Made by a program: the position numbers and the translations under genes
Assembly: GCF_043290135.1 (NCBI RefSeq)
Contig: NC_134710.1
Span: 459,521,376 to 459,585,375 of the forward strand
From: Rhipicephalus microplus
Lineage: Eukaryota; Arthropoda; Arachnida; Ixodida; Ixodidae
DNA length: 64,000 bases
Direction: 5' to 3'
Part shown: piece after piece, positions 1 through 12,970 of the stretch
Layout: every line of letters starts with the position of its first letter
How positions within the stretch are numbered: the stretch's first letter is position 1
Notes under the pieces: generated by a model
Told to the model about the DNA's origin: nothing
Database searches by the model: none
What the model saw: only the letters and a program-made list of their open reading frames with translations

Positions 1-3000
1 TTTATGATTGTCTCTCACAAGATTTATTGTAGTAAAGGTTTTGCAGAACTATAGAGAAGAAATGTGAAAAGTTTGTCTTCACGATGTTCTGTTCGTATGC
101 GATGTCCTTCTTTGGCAGTGCTCTTCTAAAATAATACGTGCAGCTTGGGGGTAAAACAGTGGCTCAAGGTGAAGTAAGTGACTCAGGGGCGTATGCAGAA
201 GTTTTTTTCGGGTGTGCTGGGGGAGGGAGCGCTCATCTGAAGTCGAGGCCGGGCATGCAAATGTGGGTAAGTGTCTTATTGTGGTTTTCTAAGCCCTGCC
301 TAAAAAGTTTAGAGATACAGGGGAGAGGGGCACGTGGCCCTTTTACCACCCCTGGCTATGCCAGTGAAGTGATGCGACAGTTATCTCTTGAACAACTGTT
401 TTACATACAGAACAGCTAAAAAATACGCTGAAGTCCTGAAGATGCAGTCGTTAACGTTACAAAATGCCAATGATCGAGAAGTACCTGTGTCAAGGCAAGA
501 AAAGATCTGCCTCAACATCAATTTGACGAAATGGGTATTACTTCGGACAGGATCTTTTCACAGCAAAACTACAGTGGCACTGCATTGAAGACAGGGGTAG
601 CAAGAGGGAGTGCAGGCGGTAAAACTAGCACTAATTTCGTCTGATACAGCTAGCATTACATACAGTGAATAAGCAAGAGCAGTTCATTTTTCTTTTCATA
701 GCACGATAGCACTCAACAATGTATTTCGAAAAAAAAACAATCAGCCAGCTTCTCGAGAACTCAACACATCGCACATGCCGTATACAAAAACAAACTTGTG
801 AGCTAAGGACACCACAAGCAATGTTACTGTGCGAGCATCACATATAGTTAGAAACAACACGCAGTTCGTCAACACTCATCCACAAGCTGATGCATGCCCA
901 GTCTTTTGTCCGACGAGCTGACTGGTTGCAGACAGCTGAAGAAGTGTTTCAGTCTAGTTTGTTTCATCGAGCGGAAAAGTCCACACCGACGTTGCGCTCT
1001 CGAAAGATCACCATACACTAAGCTCCATGACGAACAAGTAGAAACTTGAATCTACGAAACTCACGCATGAGCAAGACGTGGAACACCTCCTTGCCCGCCG
1101 ATGGGCTCATTGACTGCGAATCATATGATAATACATAGTGTGAACGCACACCTAGTTGCGTGGTTGCGCTGAAAAAACGTCGAAGGGCGGCAGCACGGGC
1201 GTCATCGCAATGCTTTTAGTGTGTTCTCGTACTACACTAATTACAAAAAGACCCCTTTTACTGCAAGTTATAATTATTCAAGAACAACATTTGTATAAAG
1301 TTGTTGTATATTACTACTACGGAGAAAATATTATTTGATTATGGCTTTATAGGAATTTTATCACTTGTTATGCTAGCGCCACATTTGTCGTGGCAAGCAG
1401 TTTTGCCAATATGCTTTTCACGTTGAAGTGTAACTACTCAGTTTTGTGGCTGCCAAACGGCGCGTGTCGACTTGTTTGTACAGTTCCTCTTTTTTTATCC
1501 AGTTTATTTTTTGAAAGCATCCCCTATCACGTGTTTGGGCGTTTGATCGGTTTTGACGACGTTCTCTCTGCAGACGAAGAGCGTCTGTGGGCTTTTCTTT
1601 TCGAAATCCTTGTTTTGAGTTTTGCCCCTGTTTCGGCTTTTGATCGTTTTTGTCATACTTTTAACAACTTTACACTGCTGCTGCGCGTGTTACGCTCGTT
1701 GCAGCAGCAGTATTGGCAGGCTTTTGGTGGTCAGCCAGCGCTGTTTTGATTATCTGTGGATGCTAAAATCAACAACTGTTTTGGTTAGGTGCAGTTCGGC
1801 GTAAAAAAAATTACCTGGCCCCTGATTATAAATAGGGGCACTTGCATATTCTTCTGTGGTGTCCTTCAGGAGAGGAATCGCTACTCCCTTGCACACTTAA
1901 GCCTCGTCGATTGCTCCCTCGTTTTCGAACATGTCAGCTGTCTTGTTCCACTTGGTCTTTTTGGGGAGTAGTGGTTGCTCTCAAACACTAAAACATCCGT
2001 TCCTCCCATTTTGGCCATTTTCGAATTGGAGCGTACTTTCCTTGTTATAACTACTTCTCCTCAGTAATAATTTTGTGTGGTGTTAAGTAATTTTCGTCAA
2101 GCGCCTAGTTGTTCCTTGGTGTAAAGAGAAGCGCTATGTGAGCTGGGTAAGGCAAGTGAAGTTTTGCCATTTGGTTATAGGTAACGCGAGCCAACGCAAT
2201 AGCTAGGCAGTTTGTTGTCAAGATGACACGAGGTTTTCTTGAGCTTAAAGAGCTGCGCTCCTAAGTGGTGTCCTGTCCCACAACCAAAATTGTCATCTTT
2301 GCAATATAGCTTTCCTTTGCGTTATAGCTCTTCGTGTAGTACTTAAAGATCACGAACCGCACGTGAGTTGTCAGTGTGACACAGCATTTTTGGCACAATG
2401 ATCTGGTCATGAAGTATTCAATAAACAAAGCGCATCCAAGCCAGATGATGATTCTTGTTGGGGAAAACACTGTTCTGTGCTTTATGTGCTTTGCATTATG
2501 CGTGAAGTACATTGCTTTATCACCGTGTGTCTGATACTTGCTGGTCATAAACGGCGGGTGCGGCGTGAGCACAATTTAATATTTTTGGTAGGGAAGAGAC
2601 GAGCGTACAGTTAAAAAAGAAACATGGGTAAGCCGCATGAGGCTAGCTATTGTGGGGCAGAAGCGAACCCAAAATATACCCTTTATTCTAAACTTTATTA
2701 AGAAGCGATATGAGCATTATATGCCAATCGGCAACATTTCTTCGGTGTTCATGGGAACAGGCATATCTTTCAAGTGTTATGAAGTCGTGGACACATGCAG
2801 GAGTAGATAAGCAATGACAATCTAATGTTGGGAAGTACCCAACCTTCAATCATTGGCAAGACTCAGTCATTATTTTTTAAAGGTGCACATAATCTTGGTT
2901 TTCTTGTTCGATAAATCATGTTTCATGAAACTTCATGCTCTGCCTACTTAAACCATTTCTCATTTTAGTTCTATGTACAGGTCGTTTAAAGTAATCAAAA

Positions 3001-3050
3001 TGCTCTATTTAGGGTAAGAGGTTCAGTGTGTGCATTTTCGCTTTTTTCAG
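1..3050. other. Non-coding sequence, probably intronic or upstream of the PLBD-like gene
   Basis: AT-rich sequence with no convincing gene. The open frames here are short and match nothing I recognise. The stretch around 180-250 (a G-rich block after 'ggggcgta') looks like a decayed dispersed repeat, but no second copy in the window confirms it. Because the first recognised exon of the PLBD-like gene starts just after this interval on the plus strand, most of it is probably intron; that is inference. Confidence 0.4.
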
Positions 3051-3078
3051 AGATATATGTCCTACTTTATTCTGACAG

Positions 3079-3231
3079 GTACTCTAGCTTGATGTTCCAG
3101 TTGAGTGGTGCACCATTCAACGTACAGAAGTACGGAGACTGGTTCACATACGACAAGCACCCGAGGGCGCAAATATTCAAGCGGGACCACATCAAAGTTG
3201 TTGACACAGGTTCCATGGTCAAATTGATGAG
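3079..3231 (+). CDS. Internal exon of a phospholipase B-like (PLBD / lamina ancestor) protein
   Basis: In frame the exon reads YSSLMFQLSGAPFNVQKYGD, then WFTYDKHPRAQIFKRD and DTGSMVKLMR. This resembles the PLBD family block with the pattern WF.Y..CPRA.IFRRD...V.D.DSMVRLMRYND. PLBD proteins are secreted or lysosomal N-terminal-nucleophile-fold amidase/phospholipase-like enzymes. The start follows AG at 3077-3078 (a second candidate AG is at 3049-3050, after a better T tract). The end is a GTAAAT donor at 3232, which splits an Arg codon (AG|R), as expected before YND. The next exon (YNDFLHDPLSLC-type block) was not found; the following recognisable block is the exon at 31205-31387. Exon boundaries are inferred from splice motifs. 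The family call is from memory of the conserved block, not a search. Confidence 0.6.
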
Positions 3232-4118
3232 GTAAATGTTGATTGAAATCACCATACGCAACATATAATCTCTAATGCAGTGGTAGTGGAGTTCCTCTGT
3301 CAGCTGTGTCTGTGCGCTTTGTTGCGCCAACAGTTACCGCCAGAAGTGCCATATCTAGTTGACCGTAACCATACATTGCGAGCCGAAAGTGCATGATTAT
3401 CAAAAGCGTTGTAGCAATGAGACAATCACAGACCAGGGAGCAACAGAGTATTTCTCAGGCTCTGTGTTTAAAGTTACGCACAACTTCTTTTAATGTAGCA
3501 TTTCATCGTAATCACAAAGCCATCACTTTGGCCAGGGTTAATCCGCCACGTTGAGCTTAGCAACCCGTAGCACAAAGCGAAGTTTAAAGTAAAGATGAGT
3601 GCACTTCGAAAATTTCTTATTAAGTGGACCATCATGCAGCGATAATATGACTCACTTAGGCCTAAAGTAGAAATTTGCATGCCCGCACTTATTTAGGGCC
3701 ACTTGTTTAGCCTGTTGGCTACAAATTTCATGAACAAAAGCGCTATCACCTTAACCTCATTCAATCTGGCAGCTCAGAGCGTGCCTTATTCGTATATAGA
3801 TCATACGACGCGTGGCGCGATATTTATAATTTAGAACTTCTATTGAGAAGTATATTAACGGAAAAACTGCACTTTGAGTGTCCGTATGTTTCCTATTACA
3901 AATATAAGGATACTACAGGTGCACTAAAAGGATGAAATAAGGTCTTATAACCTTGTCATTATCAGTACCTAGAAAATCTATTGCTAGCACTGTCATCCCC
4001 TGTGCGGTGTGATCATTGAATGGAGCCTTTCAGAGAGCCCCATTTGATTACACTGAAGATAACAAAATTTTCTTTTGTTCGCACAATGCGATTTTTGTGC
4101 GTTCCATGCTAGAGTGGT
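3232..4118. other. Intron-like sequence, nothing recognised
   Basis: Begins with the GTAAAT donor of the PLBD-like exon. The remainder is AT-rich with only short unconserved frames on either strand. Confidence 0.4.
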
Positions 4119-4310
4119 ACATAGCTTTCTTTCTAGGATTTTTACGCTGCAGCTCTTCGACTATGGCCAATGCGTCCCAGACTAATATTCGCACACTCAA
4201 AAAATTGCAAGGCCAGGCACTACACCCGTCTCAAGGGCTATCACGTTGCTCCTGAACTCGTGGAACAATCATCATCGCTAGACGTTATATAATTGCAACA
4301 AATGTGTCGT
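4119..4310 (+). pseudogene. Decayed LINE reverse-transcriptase C-terminal fragment
   Basis: The plus-strand frame gives MANASQTN, then IRTLKKLQGQAL and GLSRCSS, followed by a stop and then TIIIAR. This is the 'connection' segment downstream of the RT fingers/palm in RNase H-bearing LINEs, which typically reads LR.L...QAQALRVCLGLPRC.S....IA..., an alignment I make from family knowledge. At least one in-frame stop and several substitutions show it is dead. It lies inside the presumed PLBD intron. No start, end or flanking duplication can be defined. The sequence from 4311 to 4855 shows nothing further. Confidence 0.45.
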
Positions 4311-4849
4311 CTTTGACAATCTAGCCGATTTGAGCCATCTCTGCTGAACCATCTCCCATTGTATACCTGCTCTGAAAATGTTGTCCTCGAAGTGGCAAAT
4401 ATCATTATTTCTCAGTGTGTCTTTCTTCGGTTGGAATATACACAATGTAGCTCACTTTCCCCACAAAGATGTCGCAGATGGCCGGTATATTCACAGACAG
4501 GTTTGTGTGGGCAAAATTTAACCTTAAAATAATGAAAATAAAACTACGATCAATGCCCGCCCTGCAGCACCGAAGTATTGCAGGTTACCGAAATTTAAAA
4601 AAATGAATAGCACAAGGGTTAAATGTTAATTTTGAAGAAGAAAGAAAGAGGGAAAGCCAAAAGAGTAAAGTAGAGAGCACCACCATCATTGCCCACCACC
4701 ACCATAAGAACGAGCCAAGATGAGCCATATACCGTGTAATCTCTTGGTCCTCTTTTTTTTCTTGAATATTTCACCCTTCTCTTGTGCTCTCTGAGACCGG
4801 GCCCAAAAATTTTTTTCATCAATGTATTCGCTTACATAAACATCAAATA

Positions 4850-5070
<221 letters not shown>

Positions 5071-5199
5071 CGAGTCGACAGGATGAAGACCTCCCAGCCA
5101 CTTCATCAGTGTCTCATCATCGACGCAGTTCTACACAAGACGCCCTGACCATACATCGACTACGGAATCATCTCCTAGCCGCACACAGCGACCAGCACC

Positions 5200-6696
5200 A
5201 TGACAGAATCATCGACCGACCTTCCCATCCCCAAGTACACCGGAGCAGCGGACGATGGACCTGTACAGGACTGGTTCGACCTGTTCGAGTTCCACGCTAC
5301 CGCTGCATCTTGGTCGCAACGGGAAATGGTTACGAACTTCAGCGACTACGTCACCGGTGAGGCATTTAAATTTTACCTCACCCACATATTCGACAACGAT
5401 GGCACTTGGCAAAAGATAAAACAAGAAATGATCGTTTGGTTTAAAAAATACGATGACGACTACGATGAAGATTTGCTTGTAACCCACCATCCACAGACAA
5501 CTGCACTCAGTCGTCAATTTTACAGGCAGTCTTCAACCATTCGAACGCACAGCAAGATTCGACCTCTGACAAAAGACGAAGTGGCACACGAGTTCAGTGG
5601 CAGACGACAATGCGTATTTTGGGAAAAACACAGCCATCGAGCGCGCCTCCCTTCTGCACGAAAGTCGGCATTTGCGAAGTCATCGCTTCAGCATATGACC
5701 GGAGACGTTGCCCAACCACCTGATGCCGTTCACTCTTCGTCTCGCATACGTGGTCCACCACCTGGGTTTTTATCACGCGGTTCTTCAAGCGCTCCTAACG
5801 CTCACCATTTGCCTTATAAGGACGCCGTATTTATGGCAGATGACCTGGCACATCGGGAAAATACCCTCTCGAGCCATGCTCTTTCCACAAGGGCTCATAT
5901 ATCGCCATCCAGTCCATACACACTCGACAGTGGAAGCAACACCGAAGGCTCCGACACATCGAACGTCGCACGCTGCAATGCGCAAGAGCCTCTCGTAGTG
6001 AACAGGGTAGAAGAAGCTTCTGAAGAACTTTCTACCGATTCAGAAGCATTATCTTCATTGCCCGAAGTGCATGACAACAACCCACAAACTACCAGCTGCC
6101 GACTTGGCCCCACATCAAGTTGTGAAGAAAACGAGCGCGATGTTCAAGAAGGGATCTCACCGCAATGCGTTCCACAGCAACAGCAGCAACGCCAGCAAAA
6201 GCAAGTCCAAGAATCGCCGACATTACAACAGATACAACGACAAAGACGAGGACGAATGAAAACTTCAACGGAAACACGCTCCCAACTTGAACGACTTAAA
6301 AAATTAAGAACTTTGATACAAGGGCCATTTCAAGAAAAAAGGTGTTTCCGGATGAAGGAACATCGTCACAGACGCTCTCTGCGCCAGCGGTTGCACAGAC
6401 GACAACACCACAGAAAACGCCCATTAAAACGCGGAGCAACTTCTTGCACGCCACCAGCACACAGGCATTTAGTCATCACCATCTCTCAAAAAGCACGCAT
6501 ACTAGTTACAATGCATCTGTCGCGGCCACGACTCAGAATCCAACGCATTAGACATCCAACCTTCCAACGCTACAAAGACTCCCAACCTTGTTCGTTTTTC
6601 GCTACTATCCAGGCTGTGTCATCATTTTCCACGTCGAATGCGTGGTTATGCTCTCCAGAACGCAACAGCCAACCTCGTCCACCTGAGGTCTCCTAG
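5200..6696 (+). CDS. Gag-like protein of the short-LTR element
   Basis: A 498-codon frame starts at an ATG 129 bases after the left LTR. Residues about 8-90 (PKYTG..DDGPVQDWFDLFEF, then EAFKFYLTHIF and WQKIKQEMIVWF) have the W..F..F / A..YL / W...K..L..WF pattern of the retrotransposon gag capsid fold. The acidic run YDDDYDED follows. The rest is Ser/Thr/Gln-rich and strongly basic near residues 325-410 (Q and R/K runs), consistent with nucleic-acid binding without a CCHC knuckle. I see no protease or RT anywhere in the element. The middle of the frame looks poorly conserved, so an undetected frameshift is possible. Gag identity is inferred from pattern and context. Confidence 0.55.
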   Translation: MTESSTDLPIPKYTGAADDGPVQDWFDLFEFHATAASWSQREMVTNFSDYVTGEAFKFYLTHIFDNDGTWQKIKQEMIVWFKKYDDDYDEDLLVTHHPQTTALSRQFYRQSSTIRTHSKIRPLTKDEVAHEFSGRRQCVFWEKHSHRARLPSARKSAFAKSSLQHMTGDVAQPPDAVHSSSRIRGPPPGFLSRGSSSAPNAHHLPYKDAVFMADDLAHRENTLSSHALSTRAHISPSSPYTLDSGSNTEGSDTSNVARCNAQEPLVVNRVEEASEELSTDSEALSSLPEVHDNNPQTTSCRLGPTSSCEENERDVQEGISPQCVPQQQQQRQQKQVQESPTLQQIQRQRRGRMKTSTETRSQLERLKKLRTLIQGPFQEKRCFRMKEHRHRRSLRQRLHRRQHHRKRPLKRGATSCTPPAHRHLVITISQKARILVTMHLSRPRLRIQRIRHPTFQRYKDSQPCSFFATIQAVSSFSTSNAWLCSPERNSQPRPPEVS

Positions 6697-6845
6697 ATCT
6701 CAATGGACTGCCTTCCCTGTGAATGTTTTTGTGCAAGTGCATGGAACTGCCGTGTTACATGGAACTACTCTATTTTGTGATATTTTTTCCTATGATGAGA
6801 CACCACTTGTTCATGCTTCATAGTTTGTAGCTCGCGCATTCTTTC

Positions 6846-6862
6846 TGGGGGAGGGGGAATCG
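6846..6862 (+). promoter_or_regulatory. Polypurine tract of the short-LTR element
   Basis: A purine-rich run (GGGGGAGGGGGAA then TCG) directly abuts the TG of the right LTR, the expected primer site for second-strand synthesis. Confidence 0.7.
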
Positions 6863-7634
<772 letters not shown>

Positions 7635-9644
7635 TCCATATGAGGTGATGGTGATGATGATGAGTGATATTGTATGGTAAAAGGACGAATTAATGGCCAA
7701 AGAGCACCATTTCAGTAGACTAGAGATGTGAACAATGATATGGTGCGTGGCTGTATCAGGGCCTTAAAGTTCTTCGCGCTAGCACGGGTAAAAACATCGA
7801 AGTAATAAAATCATGAGTGTCATGAAAAATGTGCAGTGAAAGGGAATAGTAAAAGGTCATGATGAAGAAATTATGGCGAGAATGTAGTAACCACAGCTGC
7901 TAGCTCGGTATAAAGGTGCTACAGATCCCCTTAAATATGCATTGAAAACTGTGTACATCACTTAACGTAAGCAGTGATTCACATTTAAAAAGCGGATCTC
8001 TACTGATGAGCGTTTTGTGTTTGTAAGAGTTTTCAGGGCTTGTACCACACTTAGGGAATCTGTGGATATTACCGCCTTTTCTACATTTATCTGTTTGATG
8101 TGCTTGACGACCCTCACAATTGTATATATAAGCTTCTGTGAAACTGCTTGTATCAGAATGGAGAACGCCAGCCTCCGAGAAGAATTGGCCTACCACTGCA
8201 TATGACACAAAAGAGTTGGATTTTGAGGCCTCGATAATGACCTCAGCGAAGGAGTATTTATCTTGTATTTCGAGGAAGTATGTATGGATGCGTGGAAGTG
8301 GCGCGTGCTTTGTGACTTCCACGAAAGAGACATCACAGTCAATAATTACATATATATGCAGCAGGAGCCATCAAACTGTGTTCGAAAAGTGGCACATCTA
8401 TTTCCTCGGCGTGGCCATTTACACGGTGCGAGTAGGGCTGCCTCCACAAAGAATGGTTCTCGAACAAGCCAGAAATAGACATATCATCAATAGCCAAATC
8501 AATCATTATTTGTGAAATCATAGGGATGTTGCTGCTCGGCCTTCACCTTCAGAAAGTGGATGAAAGACATGTAACATCTTTGTAGGTGGAGCGACCATCC
8601 ATTCGATTCCATGTACAGGCTCTCGACAGGGCTATAGCGAAAAGCGCCAATAGAAAGGCGATTACCCAAATGTTGCATACGATCTAGCATCTTCAAAGCA
8701 CTTGAAGTCGCACATCCATAAACAACGGCCCCGTAGTTTAGGCATGTGCGAATGAGGCCTCTGTAAAAGTTGAGCAGGCACTTCTCGTCACTACTCCACG
8801 TAGTTCAAGATAGAACTTTGAGAATATTCATGATTTTAGTTACTTATTTTTGATATGCTTATTGTGTGGTATGAAAGTCAGTTTCAAGTGTTATAGTATG
8901 CCCAGGAACTTATGCTCAGCCTTTACAGGCAGACGCTTATCATGCAGGTCGATGACCATACAGATAGGGGAAAAGGCCCCTTTTTCTAGAAAATAAGGCG
9001 CAAATGCTCTTTTGCGCGTTCAGTTGAAACCCGATTTCCTCCGCCCATTTCGAAATCTTCTTCTATTCTAATTGAATCTGGCGTTCACACATGGAGAGGT
9101 TACACAATTTAAAACTGACCTGTACATCATCGGCATATGTGCAGTAAAAGATATTTTGAGGGATAGTGAGGCGCAAGGAGCTAATTTTGATTATAAATAG
9201 TGTACAACTCAATACACTTCCTTGTAGCACTCCTGCTTTCTTGAAAGGAGTTTATTCTGACTATAAAAGTGTACAACCCATACACCACTTTGTGCACTCC
9301 TGTTTCGTGGACAAATGCACGAGACAGAGTAGCACTCGAAGAAGAAACGTCCGATTGGACAAATAGCTTTCGATTATTGCGAAAATTCTATCCTGCGAAC
9401 ATTGCTGTGATGGTTTTCGAAGTATGCTAAATTTCCACGTAGTATCACAGGCCTTCTTCAAATCGAATAAAACAGAAAGAAGATAATTGTTTATGAATAA
9501 AGCATCATGAATTAACGCCTCGATAGGGACAAGGTGGTCTGAGGTGGGCCTAGCCTATGGAAACCCATACGGGTTAGTTTCAAAGAAGTGCATCAGTCGC
9601 CTATTTATCCTTTCCTCAAACACCTTGTTAAGACAAGTAGTTAA
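7635..9644 (-). pseudogene. Old LINE, 3' portion: reverse transcriptase, RNase H and 3' UTR
   Basis: Read on the minus strand from 9644. Blocks ERINRRLMHFF, KKACDTTWKFSIL and IIESYLSNRTF are RT motifs. SALKMLDRMQHLGNRL, IGAFRYSPVESLY is the RT-RNase H linker. ASKSNSFVSYAVV and SEAGVLHSDTSSFTEA near 8100-8300 are a decayed RNase H domain. The 3' UTR ends in a (CAT)n-rich tail near 7640-7665. A related 3' UTR lies at 39500-39890. Stops and frameshifts are scattered throughout, so nothing functional remains. The upstream half continues at 11690-12596 and 18165-19950 beyond two younger insertions. RNase H plus a CAT-type tail suggests an I-like clade, by inference. Confidence 0.7.
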
Positions 9645-9907
9645 CGCTATTTTTATTTATTTATTTATTTATTTCATCATACTGCGGGCCGAGTGCCGGC
9701 CCAAAGCAGGAGGGGCATACATATCACCGACATCAACGTGAACAAGCGTATCCAGAATTTACACACTAAAAAAAGGTTGAATAGACAGACGAACAATTTC
9801 ATGTGCAAGCGGCACTACAATAACACGTTCATAGGTAAGGTTACAAAGTGGACGCAAATGAAAAGGCGCATAAAACAACCAACACATCAGACAAAAAAAA
9901 ATTGGAA

Positions 9908-11688
9908 TCATATATTCACTAACAAATATTCCTCTAGACAGTGATGAAAATCGTGTGCTTGAACGACGAACTCTGGTAGACTATTCCATTCCGATATAGT
10001 TCTCGGAAAAAAACTATTATAAAAAGCAACAGTACGAGCAAATATAGGCTTCAATGCATGGGTCGACGTGTGACGCGTTCTTCTTGATGTCAACTGCCCT
10101 AGAAATGACGGTGGCGTTATATTCATCCTTTTGCACAGAAGGCTCTGCAGGAAAAATAAACGGGCTATCTTCCTACGTGTTTCCAGGGGCGTAATCTGAT
10201 TATTCTTCATTAACTCTGAGATAGCCTCGTGTCTCCTATACTTTCCAAAAATAAAGCGAACTGCTTTCCTTTGAATTCTCTCGAGCTGGTGAATGTCTTT
10301 TTTGTATATGGGTCCCAAAGCGCACATGCGTATTCCAGTTTTGGCCTTACTAACGCTAAATACGCCAAAAGCTTGATATTAGAAGGCGTGTCCTTAATTT
10401 TCGAAGGCGTTTCGTAAACTATGCGTCTAAGAACGCATAGTTTACGAAACGCCGAGGAGCTAGTATCTGTTATATGAGCCGTCCACGTTAAATCGTTGGT
10501 CAGTGTGACGCCTAAATACCGGTATTGCGTAACCTGCAGAATCACTGACTGATTTAGGCGGTATTCGAATACGCTTGGTTGCTGTTTTCTTGAGATGCGG
10601 AGTAGCACTGACTTTGAAGCATTTAATTGCATTTTAGAGTCCCCACACCACTGATCTATTTTCAACAGTGATTTCTGGAGAACTTCGTGATCGTTAATTG
10701 AATTTATTTCTTTGAATATAATGCAGTCATCTGCAAATAACCTTATGCTAACTGATTCCGGTAATATTTCTGTTATATCGTTTATGAAAATAAATAATAG
10801 CAACGGACCGAGCACACTGCCCTGTGGTACTCCAGACAGAACTGCCAAAGTAGGTGATAAACAGCCATTTATGTCTACAAATTGTGATCTTTTTCGCAGA
10901 TATGCAGTAATCCAATTAACAAGGTATTGAGGAAGACCAAGAACACTTAGTTTGTGAAGCAACTTCGCATGTGAAACTTTATCGAATGCCTTACAAAAAT
11001 CTAGTAGGAGCACATCTACCTGTCCCGATCTGTCTAGTATTGCTGCGAATTCGTGGACTGTAGTTACGAGCTGAGTAACAGTCGACATTCCTCGCCTAAA
11101 ACCGTGCTGATGCTGAGACAGAATGTTATTCATTGTTAAAAAATCAAGAATTTCACCGGCTACAATGTGCTCAAGAAACTTGCATGATGTACATGTGACA
11201 GACACTGGTCGATAGTTTCCTACACTGCATTTGTCACCTTTTTTGTGGATAGGCACTACTCTGGCATTGTGCCAATCCTCTGGTACATCCCCAGACTGTA
11301 ATGACACTTGGAATATTCTCGTCATGTATTCTGCTATTTGATCAGCATAACGGTTTAGAAATACATTAGAAAGACCATCTGGTCCAGCACTTTTTCAAAT
11401 TTTTAGATTACGTAGCATTTTCAGAACACCCTCCACCGACACCACGGGAACATCTCCGATAGAAGGATTGGACGCAGATGTCGCTGTAGTGTCGCTATCG
11501 TTAATGAATACGCTCTGAAAATATTCGTTAAAGCACTTGGCTATTACCGCCTCATCCGTCACTACTTCTCCATCAAGTTTAACTTCTTTTATGCAATCTT
11601 GGCCTGCAGCTGTAGATTGAAGACGGGTACTTGCCATGTTTAAGAATCGGGATAATGATTGCTTCTTTCCAGGCAAGAGGGATCTCAC
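9908..11688 (-). pseudogene. CR1-like LINE reverse transcriptase (three frames)
   Basis: Segment one (11688-11395) holds the pre-RT region and ends LKMLRNLKI. Segment two (11325-10210) holds the RT core with VVPIHKKGDK, NYRPVSV, LLDFCKAFDKVSH, SGVPQGSVLGPLL and the catalytic FADD. Segment three (10327-9908) holds the thumb/C-terminal part (ERIQRKAVRFI, ISEWNSLP). The segments overlap or abut in different frames, so at least two indels break the ORF. GVPQGSVLGPLLF and FADD are typical of CR1/jockey-like LINEs. The endonuclease is absent through 5' truncation. An odd in-frame insertion around 10385-10453 includes a perfect hairpin (separate entry). Confidence 0.75.
10406..10453. repeat. Perfect 21-bp inverted repeat within the CR1-like RT
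   Basis: Arms 10406-10426 and 10433-10453 are exact reverse complements separated by the six bases CTAAGA. The palindrome adds residues between the RT core and thumb compared with the usual family spacing and keeps the frame open. Confidence 0.9.
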
Positions 11689-11690
11689 TG

Positions 11691-12596
11691 GAAATGCAAA
11701 TGGCGTTGTACAAGGTCAGGATCGCCTTTTAGGTTTTATGGCACAGGAGTATTAGCATTTCGCATATTTTGCAGTTGAAGCCTGAAGCAGTTTTGTTGCT
11801 GCAGCTTAGCGATACTTGTAGCTAAACCAAGACAAATGGTTCAATGTGTGTCTCAGTAGTTGTATATTTGCGTTCTATTTTTTTGTTTTTCTACTCTTCC
11901 TTTGTATCTTTGGAACGCTGCACTGTAATGGAATGAGCTGGAGACCTGTTTGGAGTGCGCCCCGAGAGTGTTCGCCTGGTCTTCCAAACTTTCCCCTTGT
12001 GTGTTCACTAAAAGAAGTGAGTGTGCTTGTCGTCCTGCCCCCTTACCAACCATGTTCCAGACTCTCGCTTCATCTGTGTATGAATTAGTGCCCAATAGAT
12101 ATTTATGTGAACTTTTTCTTGTCGCCTGTCGGCGCGTTCTCCTGCCTTGCGACTCAATGTTCTTAAAGTTTATACCACTCTCCGACGTCGGTGAGTCTCT
12201 GAGCAACTTCCTTGCCTCATTTTGGTTTTTGCGTGCATTACGGCACACATAATTCCACCGTGAGACTTGTCGTTTACCTCAGTGTCTACATGTTTGAGGT
12301 GTACATTTGGTCACAGAATCAATAAAAAAGCTGTCAAGTAGCTCACAGCAGGCTCTATGCTTAATACCTACATGTCTGGCCAAGTTAAGAGAGTCATATT
12401 TTGAAACTGTTCCCAATTGGCTTTATTGGTGAGCCACTTGGGAACCTGTGGAGGACATACGTTTGCCATTGATGTGCTGAAAAATATAGCAAAATGGTAT
12501 CTTCCATATGAAATATAATGACATCCCATTTAAATAGAGGCAGGAGTAGGGGATAAGTTATGTTGAAGTCCATTGACGAGTAGGTAATGTTAACAA
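11691..12596 (-). pseudogene. Old LINE, middle portion: endonuclease C-terminus to start of RT
   Basis: The minus frame ending at 11853 gives CRNARKNQNEARKLL, GRRTRRQATRKSSHKYL and VWNMVGKGAGRQAHS, the basic linker between endonuclease and RT in RNase H-type LINEs. Further toward 12596 come decayed endonuclease pieces (MDFNITYPLLLPLFKWDVI). At the low-coordinate end the block LYNAICISSEIP opens RT domain 0. It is bounded by the Ty3 element at 12602 and the CR1-like LINE at 11690. The order and strand fit the flanking pieces exactly, supporting one original element. Confidence 0.65.
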
Positions 12597-12601
12597 TGTT
12601 G

Positions 12602-12735
12602 TAGTCTTGTCACGTTACTCTCGACAAACTTGATAAAATGAGCTCGTTTAGTCGACTTCACAAGCAGCGGCTCAGAGAGATCGTCTTTGTCTTCTTTCAC
12701 TCTTTGATCTCACCCAAGCAAACCATGTGGCAACA
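12602..12735 (-). repeat. 3' LTR of Ty3 element A
   Basis: Shares about 130 bp with 18026-18158. On the minus strand it begins TGTTGCCACATGG directly after a polypurine tract (AAAGGGGCGGGGGGAC, plus-strand 12736-12751). Confidence 0.8.
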
Positions 12736-12751
12736 GTCCCCCCGCCCCTTT
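12736..12751 (-). promoter_or_regulatory. Polypurine tract of element A
   Basis: On the minus strand the run is almost all purine (G-rich) and abuts the TG of the 3' LTR. Confidence 0.7.
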
Positions 12752-12970
12752 GAAAGCATCGACTCGATGCTCGTATATAAAAAAAATGAAGGTATACACA
12801 CGCAGATATAAAAAACCAAAAGAGGGAGAGTGCCACTACTCGCAGCGCAAATGAGGAAGTTTCGCCAACGCTTGCGCCAAGCGCAAAAAGAAAAGGCATA
12901 AAAACACAGAACACAAACAGCAGCAGCAACGCAAAGTCACGGCATGTCGTAGCACGTGAAACTACAAGGG

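Larger units (their letters stand above)
9645..11690 (-). mobile_element. 5'-truncated CR1-like LINE inserted in the old LINE
   Basis: A minus-strand LINE ending at its 3' side in an (ATTT)n run (about 9650-9673 as read on plus). It carries only the RT-side half of ORF2 and no endonuclease. The broken RT frame of the older LINE resumes on both sides (SSEIP block at about 11700-11750; VFEERINRRL block at about 9600), so this is an insertion, apparently with loss of some target sequence. No clear target duplication was seen. Confidence 0.7.

Noticed and set aside
1390..1749. 119-codon plus-strand frame
   Set aside because: Hydrophobic T-rich composition with no recognisable domain and no splice context.
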